DNA of 64,000 nucleotides from Antitrichia curtipendula (GCA_951230915.1 OX579636.1:6463001-6527000), one strand, 5' to 3'. Positions 36,370 to 49,159 are shown, numbered from the stretch's first letter. Program-made: numbers and translations. Notes: a model not told the origin generated them from the letters alone.

Positions 36370-37343
36370 CAAGATTGTCTTCCCAGACATTGCGACATAC
36401 GACGTCCTCAACATCACGCAACATCCAATAGAGCCTCTGCGACATCCAACAAAGTCAAACTAACCGTTGACTATTCCAAAAAAAACTTCTGTTGCCCGGC
36501 CACCTAAATGCCATGTAGCAGCCCCGTGGCACATTTACGGGTGACGACGAGTAGGGGCGACCATGTCTAGGCAATTACGGGAACATCGTGAACCTGTAAT
36601 TGCCCCCTTCTTCTTTCTTTTTTTTTTTTTTTCAGATTTTGTAGCTAAATCATTTTTTTTTCCAGATTTTGTAGCTAGATCTTTGGACATAAATCACCAC
36701 ACAAAGAGATTAATTTGGCTACTATATGGATGGCAGTAACAGCTCATATGCTTTAATTGACAAATTAGCTCCATTACTAATTTAGTATCCAATAATATTA
36801 TACTAAGGAATCTAACTACCTAAGTACATCAAGTCAGGTAGGGGCAACCACGGCTAGGGGCAACCGTGTCTAGGCGACCACAGGAATGTTGTGAACTTGC
36901 AGTCACCTTCTATTTTATTTTATTTCCACGGTCGCCCCCTTTATTTTATTTTTCCCGTAGTCGCCCTTCTTCATATCCGTGGTCGCCCCCTCCCCCCCCC
37001 CCCCCTTTTCTTTTTTTCTACGATCGTCCATAAATTTTAGATTCGTAGTCGCCTCCTAAATCCAAAGTCGCCATGATCATGGTACCTATAATTGTCCTAC
37101 TCAGACATGCATGCGCCCTGAGCCGAAGTCGCCCTAGATGACGTGGTTCTCTCTTTTCATGTCACTCTTGACAACCAGCCACGTAAGACAAATTCAGGCA
37201 GCTCAGGGTTAAAAAAAGTAAAATCCTAATTTTCTATGCGACACCTTATATCCTTTTATTAGACACTTGTCCTATACAACACGCGACGTCAAACGTCCAA
37301 CATGTTACCAATACCCCGGGACATGTCCAACGAGACAACCTTG
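36370..37343. mobile_element. Second hAT-like element of the GGCGAC-repeat family (974 bp)
   Basis: Ends are CAAGATTGTCT at the left and reverse complement CAAGGTTGTCTCGTTGGAC at the right, close to the CAGGGTTGTCTTGT end of the 4.2-kb element. Flanks are ctcatctc (36362-36369) and ctcatcct (37344-37351), a decayed 8-bp duplication. The interior has GGGGCGACC, GTCGCC and CGGTCGCCCC words, plus a poly-C run near 36990. No coding capacity. Confidence 0.72.
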
Positions 37344-37605
37344 CTCATCCTTCAAAAGCCAAAACTTAGTCACTTTATAAAGTGATGGCGAATTTCATTA
37401 AAATGGCAGCATTCTAGAACTTTGGCGGTTTTACATCTATACATGTCCTAGATGTTCAAACCAATTGTTTTGAAGTGGCGGATTTCATATGCTATTTTAA
37501 TGGAATTCGCTATAGTGACAATTATACGTGTCAAACCTAAATTCATGGTTTTATATCAAAGTAGGCACTTTTCCAAAAAATTCAGTGGGAATGTCTCATG
37601 ATTAA

Positions 37606-37797
37606 TCTATAAACAACACTACGGACATTTTCCGACCGATGAATGATAAAGAATCTCTCCATGTAGGACGAAAATGCAACTTTTTATCCTCCAAATTTTG
37701 GGTGAAAAGAGAAGGTCTTTTGCATTTTTTTGAGCCAACAATTCACACGGTACCAAAACACATGATTCCGACTGTGACTGGCTCGTCCTTCCAAGCG
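37606..37797. mobile_element. Decayed short piggyBac-like element
   Basis: TTAA occurs at 37602-37605 and 37798-37801. The interior resembles the short elements at 23748 and 42162 (TGAATGA, CTC..TAGGACGAAAATGCAACTT, then TCGTCCTTCCAAGCG at the right end). The left end TCTATAAACAACAC is diverged. Confidence 0.55.
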
Positions 37798-37801
37798 TTA
37801 A

Positions 37802-39468
37802 CACTTAATGTCAATGACACTAATCTAGCACGTGATTGTTTCAGGGGCAGTTTATTACTGCCGTGAGTGGGAAGTGAAGCGAAAGAGCGAAGGAACCTCC
37901 ATGAGCAGCAGGGCAAGAGCTGATCCCCGATTGGTGACGAGCGCCGCGGCTGAAATCCGAACCGAAACGTGGCGCGTGAACACTAGTGAACCCCACCCCG
38001 GAGTCAAACCCGATCGTAGCCAGCATCTAGAAACAAACCCACCCCAGCAGTCACTTAACGACTACGAAACCACCAGCTGGGCTCGATTGCAGCACACGAG
38101 AATCATCAGTCCCAGAGCGTTAACTGAAAATGAAGGCGCTGCAAGACAGAATTGAAGCCTAGAGCCCAGCGCAACATGTATACTAGTAACTTAATGAACC
38201 GCCGCGCCGTGCCTGCAATGGCGGCGTTCACAACTCAGGGGCTCGTAGATTGATGAGCTACAACCAAACGGGACCCAACCCCGGGACTAATTTTCTATCC
38301 GCATGCAACAATGATGCGTTTGCGGCCCCACTAGCTCACCCGACCCCCACATAAAACAGTTTGAGGCTCTTGAAGTTCAAACGCATGTATCCAATACAAC
38401 TCGATCGCCCGCTCGGGAGCACCACTTGTCTCAGCCTCGTCCATCATCGCCTTGGATCGTGCCTGCAGGGCGCAATAACGCACTTTAGTCTCACTGCCAA
38501 TTTGCTTACTTATTACAAGTTGACAACGAGATTCCTGGGCTCTCGTATCAGCTTGCGGCACCGGGGAAGAGACCAGCCTTTCCTTTCATCGCGTTGCGGG
38601 GCCATGTCTAGCTAGCTAGTGCTTACTTGACTCTTTTGCTTTCCCCTCCGCACGTCGCGTCGTCGAGCCAACCGGCTGCACTCGGTGTGAAAGCGAAAGC
38701 GGCGTGGGATGGGATCGCTCTTCCCCACGTGGAGATTCTCGTGAATCTAGATTCGCGGAAGCGCTGGGTTAGTATTGTGTCTGTTTCGGGGGTCTGATCA
38801 CCGTAGATCGTTTGCGGCTAGTTTGATTGTGGGGCGTTTGTTGATCGAGTAGGTTAAGTACGTGTGAAATCAGTATCCTGGGGTTGCTCACGGAACGCGA
38901 GAGATTGATTACGTCGCCTTGCGGATGTTATAAATTTCGGGATTGGAAGGGGCATTCTGTTTTGAGTACATCTGGGTTATTTCTTGCGTTCTAGATCATC
39001 ACATCATTCCCTTTCAAGCGGTCATAGCCATCCGTGTCCATTTTTCCCAAAAATAGAGTGTCGGTTCGAGATCAGGCCTACTGCGATTTTTTTGTCTAGT
39101 CGTTTTCCTGGTCCAAAGGCACGGAGTGTGACTTCCTGAACGTTCCTCTGTGCAGTTGTAGCGTTTCCGGGAGCTTGTAGCGTCTCTCTCGCCGTTGCCG
39201 TGACTTACTGCAAGTTTTTAGTTGCTGATCGTTTGGAGCGTCGAAACTTGGTAAACTAGCCGTATTTGAAAACATCAACACGTATGCGCACCCCTTCATG
39301 TCTTCCTACGCAAGCGAGGAATAGCATTAAAAAGCTGCTCGGGGAAGAGTTTTGCAGTTGGAGTTTGCTTTAGGACACTGCGCGCAACTACTCAAGTGAT
39401 CAATTTTCTCTCTGTCTTGACTAGTTGTGATTTGTGAAATCGGTCACTCTTCACACTAGCATCTGATT
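37802..39468 (+). promoter_or_regulatory. Less AT-rich upstream region of the dioxygenase gene
   Basis: From about 37860 the base composition changes sharply from AT-rich to balanced and richer in CG dinucleotides, and stays so into the dioxygenase. This probably includes the promoter and 5' leader. No TATA box or transcription start can be fixed. Frames such as 37832-38155 encode nothing recognisable. Confidence 0.4.
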
Positions 39469-42400
39469 ATGCCACCGATGAAACCCGCTGCTCACAAATT
39501 GCATGAAACCCCGAAGCGTTACCCTAGTTTTCTCCACCGTGGACAGAGCGACAATTACTCATGCGGCCTGCGTCCCGAAGCAGTGAAGTCCAATCTGCTC
39601 CGTGGCGCGAGTGAGGACCTCTCCGAATTCATCTGGCCCCAGGACCAATGGCCTTCGGTCCTCCACAACGATTTCCAGTTGGCGCAGGAGCTTCCGACAG
39701 TGGACCTTTCGGCTCTGCCAACAGGAGACTCCACAGCCAGAGCCAAGATGGCAGAGGATCTGGTGAAGGCCTTCTCGGAATGGGGGTTCGTGCAAGTGAT
39801 CGGTCATGGTGTGTCCACGGAGGTCATGGAGATAATGCAGGCCCAAGCAAGGAAGTTCTTCGACTTGCCGCTGGAGCAGAAGGAGAAGGGTGTTGCCAAA
39901 AGCTCCAGCAAGCACGAAGGCTTCGGCTATGGCGTTGAGAGCGGCTTCTTCTACGCGGGCAAGCCCTGGATTGACCGGTTTCAGTGCAGGTGGAGCCCGG
40001 TTTGTGAGATTCGGGAGCCTGTGGAGAAGGTGTTCACCCCGTCCGAAGCTGAAGAGTTCAGGTACTCCAAGTTCCCTGCTCTTCGATCAGGTCTCGACCC
40101 CCTGCAACTTAATTTTTGATTCGTCTTGTTCACATTGTCTCGTATGTGCATCGTATACCGTCGACACACCTTTCTATTACTGAAGTCTCAGTTGAAAATG
40201 CTTTCTGAGTCATGAAAGGATTACAGCACTGTCAAAGAATGTTTTGTTGATTTTTGCTCAATATTAGTTTCTGTTGATTTTTGCTGAATGTTTATTGGTT
40301 TGGGTGATCTGTGGTTGGTGTACGATGTTAGTTTCTGGACTATATTCTGATGTTCTGTTTGTGAATTATTTGCGCAGTAATAGCATCGAAGAGTACAATG
40401 GCCGTTTGGACCTCCTGGCAACCCAGATTCTGGAGCTTTCTGCACAAGGACTGGGGCTGGCACAGGACACGTTCACGAAGCCTTTCAATGGCACGGCCGG
40501 GGACTGTATTGCTCGCATGAACTACTACCCCCCATGCCCGCTCTCCTCCCTCACGCTGGGCCTTGGAGCACACACCGATCCCAACCTGCTGACCATTTTG
40601 AGTCAATGCAAAGTGGGTGGATTGCAAGTGTGCAAGGATGGGACCTGGATTTCAGTACGACCCAAGCCGGACACGCTCATCCTCAACATCGGCGATACTT
40701 TTGAGGTATGTAAACGACGTACTTACTGCAACTCGTACTACTGTCGCTATGCAACTGAATTAAGGGACTTGATAATTGTAACCAGTACATGGCTCGATTT
40801 TTGCAATTCTTTTTTGTGGTGGTATAACATTGATTCGATCAATTCGTCAGGGAAACTAGCTTGTCCGTTGGAATTCGATAAGGAGTGCAACCGCCCACGT
40901 ACATTGACTGCAACATTGCAAGTAGTTCCATCTCTTTAATTTGCAATTGGATTTTGATTATTATCATCAGGACCTGGGCCGATTCTTCACTTCATTTTTG
41001 TCGTGGAATACTGTTCGCTAGGAAACTTGTTCCGTAGAGAGTGCAGCCTCCGACACTGTGTGACTGCAACATCGCGAGTAGTGCTGTCTCTTTGCAACTG
41101 GATTTTGATAATTGTGATCGGGACTTGGCTCGAGTATTTATTGACTTTATTACGTTGGTACTCCGAATGATATAATTCGTCAAAGGACATTGTTTCGGTA
41201 GAGAGTGTTTTTTTCCTGTCAGTCAACGTGTGAGTATAGCTACAAAAGGGAGTGTAGCCTGTCCGGAATGTTGTTTGCCAGTGTTCTGGATTTTTCAAGG
41301 ACACCGTGCAACAGTGAGCCGGTCTGGTACCCACTTTGCCAACAGTATCTTCCATCATCCGATCCATGGTATTCTGAAATTAGCTCCTCTTCGCAAGGAC
41401 AGTATTTGGGAGCTGGGACTTGGTAGTTTCAGACTTCTGAGGTCATTTAGTAGAATTGATTGAATGGTTTTGTACTGGAACTAATTAATCAATGAACATG
41501 TGACCCTTCTGTGCTTGCATTTAGCGTAGTAGCATGTTGTTTCAGAAACACGCAATGACATGTCCTACCTGCCACCCTTATCATCGTTACCAAATCAATT
41601 TGCATTACTTTTCTCACTTTGGTCAGTAAACTATAACCGATTGTATTGGAACAGAGTTGGTACTTGGTACGTCTTCTTATTATGCAACTTAATATTCAGA
41701 TTCAGAATGGATAAATTTCTGCCAATAATCAATTCTAGCAGTCTAAATTTAGATTTTTCACCTTAAAATGCATTTCACCACCTGGCAGTTTTCACCACGA
41801 ATCAGGTAATCTGTCAACTGTAGCTAGGTACCCAGTCCTGTCTTAACTTAGTTGAGACGCCGTTAGAGGTGGAGGATAAGGAAGGAGTCTGTAAAAGTGA
41901 CCTGGCTCTAAAAGCAACCTCTAACACAGAGGTATAGTTTACTTTCTTCAATGTACCAATGCATTTCAGTAGGGGGCGCTTTTAGAAACCAGTGCGCTTC
42001 AACTTTAAAATTTGCAACTAATTCCACGCAGTTCCAAAAAGTATGAAACGACTTGCATTAGATGCCAATTCCATTTTTCTTCCTAGTAAAATTTACTGAG
42101 AATTGTTCCAAGGAGTTTAGCTTCCCTGAAAATGCAATCAGCTCTTAAAGGGTTGCTTTAACCCTTGAACGTCGACGAGGACGTTCTGCGTCCTTTGAAT
42201 GACATAGAATCTTTCTCTACAGGACAAAAGTGCAACTTTTCATCCTCAGTATTAAGAGTGGAAAGGAAAGATCTTTAACAGTTCTTTAACTTCCAAAGAA
42301 TATATTAGGCTTTTTCATAAGTAGATGATGTCACACGGAATCAAAATACAGGATTTCCACGGCTACAGGTCCGTCCTTCAAGGGTTAAGAGCCTCCTACC

Positions 42401-43644
42401 TTATTTGCATGGCAGCCTAGCTTTTTGCGAAAGGGAGTGATATTTGTGGTCACTAATTGGATGAACATTCATGGCCACGTTAGAAAGGTTAATTTGGGGG
42501 GGGGGCTGACTGTACATGGGAAGGAACAATACTGGCCGTGTATTGGATCCTCTGGTACCCCACCTTTCCTTCTAGGGTCGCCTGCCGCTTTCTTCCACAG
42601 TGTCATGTGTCGTGGTCTAGGGTCCCAAATGAAAACTAAATACTTTTACTACAAAAATAGCATACACACCCACCCATGATAGCCATGTTGAACAGAAGCC
42701 TCCATTTGTTGGGACAGAATCTGTTCTATTTTGGAATGCAAAATCTTCATCCGTTCGGTGTTGGCAGCATCTTTGACCGGTGCTACTCGTACCGTAATCA
42801 ATTTTCAAAACCTGTGGTCAGGGTGGCTTGGGGTGAGAATCAAGGAGAATGTTTTGTGTGGGGTCCAAGAATTCATGTATCACATTTGAGCCTGTTTCGG
42901 GGCGGGGGGGGGAGGAATCGTTCGGATTAGTCTCCAGAGCCCTGAGGATTTGACAAGTGTCAGTTTGAAAAAGTTATTTTTGAGGCTTGGCCCTAGTTCG
43001 CTCCTCGACAACTGGATGCTGTCCCATCTGGACCGAGTGAACTTTAAAAATTATAGCGGAGGGTCCCTTGATTTGTTTTAAAACATATCTGCGAGGAAAA
43101 ATCTCCCTGTAATTGACATGTTGGAGGCAGGGTGAGTCGAATTACTTAGTTTTCTTCACTTGAAAAAATATGGTCCAAGATGTCGTGTGCAAGCAACCAC
43201 GAGAAGACCCACATAGCAACTTAGACCTCCCTCCTATGGATCTTCTCATGAGTCTTTTTCCCTGACCTCCCTCCTATTGGATTTTCGCATGGCTTGATTT
43301 TGGCAGATTATTGTACGCACGAGAAAACATAAGAATTCATGTCATGGGCTCATTCATTCTTGACTGACAATGTGTGTTATGGTTTCTAGGCTTGGACCAA
43401 CGGGCGGCTCCGAAGTGTGGAGCACAGGGCTGTGGTGAATGAAACCGAGGCAAGAATGTCCATGGTTTATTTCGCATCTCCCCCTGCCAAATCGGCCATT
43501 CAAACACCGCAAGCGCTTGTCACTGCCCAGCATCCTTTGCAGTTCAAGCCCTCCTTCACGTGGGAGGAGTACAAGGCCCATCTGTTCCAGAAACACGTTG
43601 GAGGAAATGGAGTCAAAACCTCCAAGGAATGGCTGAGAAATTGA
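39469..43644 (+). CDS. 2-oxoglutarate/Fe(II)-dependent dioxygenase (DOXC class, gibberellin-oxidase-like)
   Basis: Three exons join in frame: 39469-40061, 40378-40705 and 43390-43644, giving 391 residues, a normal length for the family. The start is supported by an in-frame stop at 39457-39459, four codons upstream. The N-terminal dioxygenase domain has LPTVDL (75-80) and WGFVQVIGHG (104-113). The catalytic double-stranded helix carries NYYPPCP (246-252), iron ligands His263 and Asp265 (GAHTDP) and His319 (SVEHRAV), and the 2-oxoglutarate-binding pair Arg329 and Ser331 (ARMSM). Such enzymes are soluble and oxidise hormones or specialised metabolites using O2 and 2-oxoglutarate. NIGDTF and TNGRLRSVEHR are like gibberellin 20- and 2-oxidases, but the substrate cannot be told from sequence. 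Intron 2 is 2.7 kb and holds two nested transposons. Confidence 0.88.
41904..42393. mobile_element. GGCTCTAAAAGC-family miniature element, interrupted by a piggyBac-like element
   Basis: The terminal inverted repeats are nearly perfect over 16 bp: GGCTCTAAAAGCAACC at the left and reverse complement GGCTCTTAAAGCAACC at the right, the latter visible once the inserted DNA at 42162-42384 and one TTAA are removed. A related copy without the insertion lies at 49711-49980. It lies in intron 2 of the dioxygenase gene. Confidence 0.72.
42162..42384. mobile_element. Short piggyBac-like element (223 bp) nested in another repeat
   Basis: It is flanked by TTAA at 42158-42161 and 42385-42388. Ends are CCCTTGAACG at the left and CGTCCTTCAAGGG at the right, sharing CCCTTGA with the autonomous element at 23977. 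It splits the right terminal repeat of its host repeat: GGTTGCTTTAA on one side and TTAAGAGCC on the other. Confidence 0.85.
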
Positions 43645-44258
43645 AGCCCATGTCAGTTTGATTCTTTTGCACAACACCCTGCAGAGAAAATGACCGCTGA
43701 TGCCAATATAAATTTCTTCCAATCCTTTAGCTAGCTTTACTAACAGTGTGCCTAGCTAGTAGGAAGGGTAGCAAGCACACTATTGCACAGTAGCATAGTC
43801 TTTATTCACATTGTTTTTGAAACCAAAGTTCTTCATCCGTGACTCGTAGAACTTTATAAGTTGCCTGCATCGATCTCGGTCTCTACCTGCGCATTTCACG
43901 CTTCTGGTATTGACACCCCCACTTCATTTGTTAAGAGTGAGCACTACTGGTTTAGAAGAGCAGCCCTTGCTAGAAATTGACTTCGCCAGATGACAGATGG
44001 TGTTGGTGCACAGAGCCATTTGAGGCTCAGAACCGTCTGTCAGTCAGAGTTCGGATGACAATCAGAAATGAGCTGGACGGAAAATTGGAAGCGGTTTTTC
44101 ATTCAATTTTGTTCTTGTTGATCCTTCATGGTGACTTATGAAGACCATGTAATTGCGTTTGCAGTCTTGTCAGTGTTCGTCTTCACGGTAAATGGATCTC
44201 AAAATATGCTATTTTAGTGTATTTGGGGAAGTTGTTGCTCACTTGCTCCTTCCTTGCT

Positions 44259-45281
44259 CCTTGCTCTTTGCTCTTAATCTAAAAAAATTCTATAAGATTG
44301 AATGATGCTTTTTGAGTTTGATCTCAACAAATGAAATGAAGTTCATCTACTCTAGTTTCTACTCTAATTTGAATTTTGGAAAAAATCTTAAAATTGAATA
44401 TTTTATTGCAATTTGAACTTTGGGTGTATTTCCAATGTCTATTGAATTCTAATTATAGAATGACATGGAAATTGTGATTACACTATGATGTTCTTCGCTA
44501 TAAAAATATACACATGGTGAAATTTTGAGGTTTTTGAGATAATTTTCTATTTGATATGATTCTTCACTTTTTCTTCAAAAATACTCAAAAAAATCTATTT
44601 TTTTTGTGAAGTAAAGAAGACATGTAATTTCATCTCTGAAATTTAAAAGATATATATTAGTACACTTGTAGTTACTAAATGGGAGCATATATAATAATGG
44701 AATTTGACCTCCAATTCTTTGGTCATAGGACAAGCATTTTATGGATTTATATCCATCCTCAAAAATTCCAACTTTTTAAACCTTTAAACAATGCCACATA
44801 TGACTGCATACTCAATTGCAATATTTTTTGCTTTGCTTGCTCTATTATTTTTTTCAAAATAGTATAGATCTTTTCTAGAGATGAAATCCAATGTATTCAA
44901 GACAAATGATCCAATTTTTGAGTATTTTGGCAATTGGTAAATCCAATGAAAAATGAAAATTATTATGAATTTATAAAAATAATTGATAGAAATTCGTATA
45001 AAATACAAAAAATGTTTTAAAAATATGTAAATTTCACCATAAACTACTACATATTGTAATTTAAAACATCATGGTATAAACTAAATTTTTGTGCTATTTT
45101 ATAATTAGAAAATCAATGGACCGTGATTATTGCTCAAAGTTCAAATTGCAATTATGAAATTTTAGGTATTTTACAAAAGTTCAAATTGAAATTGAAAATA
45201 GACTTAGTAAACTTCATTTCATTAGTTGGTTTAATTCAAAAAAGATCATTTTAATGTCTACAATTCAAGTAACAAGCAAGG
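44259..45281. repeat. Long-inverted-repeat foldback element
   Basis: Segment 44259-44540 is repeated in inverted orientation at about 45050-45281. Shared landmarks are CCTTGCT at both tips, AATGAAATGAAGTT, GCAATTTGAACTTT and TTCTAATTATA. Fragments of the same family appear at about 45990-46200 and 55615-55735. No target duplication is evident and there is no coding capacity. Possibly Mutator-like, but this is unproven. Confidence 0.55.
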
Positions 45282-45519
45282 ATGTACCAATTGCCAAAAT
45301 ACTCAAAAAGAGCATCTTTAGTCACCCATTTTTTTAGTATCTTCTTCTGTAGAGAAATCAATAATACCTCTCAAGACACATCTACAGCTATACACTCAAG
45401 GCACATTCAAAGAACTCTAAAAACAATAGTGAACAAAAATCTCAATTTTTTATCCAAAAAATTTAATCTAAAATCATCCTAGAGTCACTTACTTGGCTTT
45501 ATATACGTTAAGGGATTAA

Positions 45520-45728
45520 CCTCTAAATGTACATAACAACCATTCAATGGATGGATAATATTGTTTTGAAAAGTGCACTTCATTAAATGAATATTTATTG
45601 AAAAAGTTTCAATGGAAAGAAAAAAATTGTTCTATATGAATCAATGATATAGATATTTTAGAGGAGTTACAATTGTTATTGGGATTTTCTTAAGTAATCT
45701 TACTATCTTTAGTTCAAGCACTTAGAGA
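45520..45728. mobile_element. Possible short piggyBac-like element
   Basis: It is flanked by TTAA at 45516-45519 and 45729-45732. Ends are CCTCTAAATG at the left and reverse complement TCTCTAAGTGC at the right. Confidence 0.45.
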
Positions 45729-47109
45729 TTAATTTTCATGTGCAATAAGCCAATGAAGTTCTTGAATTTTTTTCTTCTTGATTCATATACTTTGAAAGAC
45801 TTTGGAGCTCTATGGGATAGAAAATGGTTGTTATGTCATGTAATTTGTTTTGAAAAATTGCATGAAGACATTTTCAATGCTTGGATGGTGTTAGAAATAT
45901 TGAATCATGGTATTATTGACTTTTCTACATAAGAGTATGCTCAAGCCATGGATATTTTTGTAATGATTGTTGGTAACTTCAAGGACCTTGTTCATTATAC
46001 GAATTTAATCCATAAATTTTTATTTTTCTTAAATTGAATCAAACCAGCAAAATGAAGTTCATCAAATCCAATTTCTACACCAATTTGAAAGTCTTAAATT
46101 TTCCTAAAATTGAACATCTTATTTGCAATTTGACATTTTGAATTTTGGTCCTATAATCACAGTCTATTGATTTTCTAATTGTAGAAAGACACAAAAATAT
46201 GATTTATATCATGATACAATATAGAGGATTTTAAATCTTGAAGCTCATATGCATGTATTAATCATAAATTAGGACAAATTCAAAATATTTAGTTCAAAAT
46301 ATCAATAATCAAACTAAGATGAATTGATATTCATGCATGATTGAGTAGAATTATCAAAGGTTATGACATTATGTTTCCTAAATGAACTCAAATTCAACAC
46401 AAGTTGTCTTGTCCACCTTATTGCACCTTAGAGATGCTTAAATTAATATTTTTGTTTCTATCAATTCTTTAAGGACCAATTGTTCAAGTTTTGAACAATG
46501 AATAAACACAAATATGTTCAATATGAATCCCAGTACCCACAAAAACTTAGTTCTTTATCAATCTAGTTGTTTGTAGATTTTTGCATGTTTTTTTTTATTA
46601 TAAAATTAAATAGTGGAAATTTCACATTTGTGAGTATATGACTAATATGAGATGTGACCCTTATCCAACAAGAAGTCAATGAAGAAATTGCATGATTTCA
46701 TGCTCAAGAATTTGCTTCCAAAAGATTCAATGCATGCTATGCACTTACAAGTGTAAATGTGTATTTATAAAGTGACATTTGCAATAGAGAAATCTTGAAA
46801 AAATTATTATTGACACAGTTTGTAGAGAGGTTTAACCTTTAATAGACGGATTAGATAAAAGCATTCACTATTAATATATATTTTTTAGTTTCAAATGGAT
46901 TTTTATTTATTTTTAAATAAAAATAAGAATCTTATTTTATAAAAAAGAATTATCATCTTTCAATGATTCCACTTTAAACGATTTCGAGCTTGGATGCATT
47001 TAGGAAAAAATTAAAATGCAAAGATTGGTAATTCCCTTTCATTTTTGCATCTTTGGAGAGGTGATATTTCCTTTGAGAAGATCTTGTGTTATCTTGTGAA
47101 AGATCTTAA

Positions 47110-47737
47110 TCCCTAAAGGACTAAGGCATTTTTTTTTATTGGAAAGAGTATAAAATTTAAAAATTGTTTTTCTTGCACATTTTACCTCAAGATCATACAC
47201 CTAACCAGTATGAAAATGTGTGAAATAAATTTCAAAATTTTTTGACTTCACAGATTGTAAGATATATGCGTTTAAAGAAAAGAAAACAAATATTCTGTAC
47301 ATTGCAAGACTAGATTATTTGCTTTCGAACCTTCTTAAATTAAAAATTTTGCACTATAAAGTTTTGAGGTTTAAATCTTTATGGTAGGAAATTGAGTTGA
47401 GAGTCTAGGAAAAAAATTATTTCAAAATTATTTTAATTTATTTTTAATAAAATTATTAAATAGAAGTAGATACGAGAGAGAGAAGGAAAATCTAAATTAT
47501 TAATATCTCTAAGATGGAATTAAAATGCACTAATCTCCAATTGTGAGACTGTTTTATAAAGTAAAATAAACCATGTGGAATTTATTTTTTAAACTGTAAA
47601 ATTGCATTTAGAAATGAATCCTACAAGTTATTTTTTCAAAAAAATATTTAAATTGCCTGAAAAACAAGATTGTCCATAACTTTCACACCACTTATCAATC
47701 TAATTTGTCCTCCAAAAGAACAATGGTCCTTTAGTGG
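47110..47737. mobile_element. piggyBac-like non-autonomous element
   Basis: It is flanked by TTAA at 47106-47109 and 47738-47741. Ends are TCCCTAAAGGACTAAGGC at the left and ATGGTCCTTTAGTGG at the right. The interior is AT-rich and related to the copies at 34872 and 54345. Confidence 0.72.
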
Positions 47738-49035
47738 TTAAGAATTGATTTGAAGGTAAAGTTAGCAAATAAGAATCAATAAACAATGGCCGGCAAGTAC
47801 TCTTGAAGGATTGATTACCAAATTATGTCTTGGCTCTTCTAACCTTATTAATTGCAAAAGCTTGGTCTAATAGAAACACTTTGAGTTTGGAATTGATTTT
47901 TTTACATTGTATATTATACAAACTTTAAATTTTAAATGTACTTTTGCACTTACATGTTTAGAATGGTATTTTAGAGTCACAAATTAATAAGCGCAAAATG
48001 TCTATGTAAAGGAATGTGCAACCTAAAAAAATTTGCTTCTTCAAAGGCTATTTTGGTAATTTTTTTTATTGAGCTTTGACTATTCATGTTTGGTTTGAAA
48101 TTGACCTAAGTATTAGATCCAATAATGACATCTTCAAAAATCCTTATTATTTGTCTATTTTTAAATTATTTTTAGAGTATTGTATATTATATATATGTTT
48201 TAAATACCATGATAAACACTAGTTCTAATGATGGATTCAATCCGATGTGTACAATAAATGACAAATTTTGAGGAAAAGAACTACAACCAAATGAATGTTG
48301 TAAATGAAGAGTCTATTCAATTAAATTCCACAAGTGGCTATGTGTGCCCTTCATGATACTAACACTACAATCCTTTGTTATAATAAGACTCTTATTATAT
48401 TATCATTTTTTTATTATATGAGTTATATCTTGGTTATTTAAAAAAAAATTGTAAGATGATTTGGATAGTAATTGCATGGAGGGTATAATATTATATATTT
48501 TGCACAATGTATTTGTTTTCATTGTAAAAATGTGATCCTCAAAATGATTAATTATCATTACATAGTCTACTTCCAAAAAGAGTGACACTTGCATATCTAT
48601 GCCATTAAACTAAGATAGGGACACCCAAATGCACCAAGTGCATGAAACCACCACTCAATGAGATGCTCACATTGTATACATAACTTTTGCATATTGTCAC
48701 CAGATGATGCATTCTTTAATGCATTCAAATTTTCTAGTACTTGTCAATGTAAAAAAATATAAAAATTTCACCAATCTAATTACAAAAATGGTTCACATTA
48801 TTGTGTGTCTCTACCTTACTCCCAACGGATGCCATTTGTGATGGTCCAATATTATTATCATTATTATTATGAACTAGGTAATGACCATGAAGGGTACCAA
48901 TACGGCATGTAGGATTGCCTATTCAAGTCATGGAGCCACAAGAGCATATCCTAGAGGCTATTGATAGCACCTTTTATAGTCATTATTGTTCGTAACAACC
49001 ACGGTCAAAATTCTCAACACATGGTGTGGCGCTAT

Positions 49036-49159
49036 TGCCAATCAGTTTGTACAGAGCGCGGTGGTCAATTCCAACAAGTGCCAATCGGTTCGTATAGAGC
49101 GGTGGACGGTTCCGACAAATGCCAATCGGTTCATATAGAGGGTGGTCGGTTTCGACAAG
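49036..49159. repeat. About 41-bp minisatellite, three units
   Basis: Units begin at 49036 (43 bp), 49079 (41 bp) and 49120 (40 bp). Each starts TGCCAATC and ends near TTCCAACAA or TTCGACAAG. Confidence 0.8.

Larger units (their letters stand above)
43645..47105. other. AT-rich gene-free interval downstream of the dioxygenase
   Basis: The first 500 bp probably include the dioxygenase 3' untranslated region (balanced composition). From about 44200 the DNA is AT-rich and holds the foldback repeats listed separately. No coding frames are credible. Confidence 0.6.

Noticed and set aside
37832..38155. 107-codon frame in the balanced-composition region upstream of the dioxygenase
   Set aside because: No recognisable domain, ordinary open length for this composition, and competing frames on both strands.
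49036..49159. Regularly spaced repeat considered as a CRISPR-like array
   Set aside because: Units are contiguous with no unique spacers, and the window is eukaryotic.
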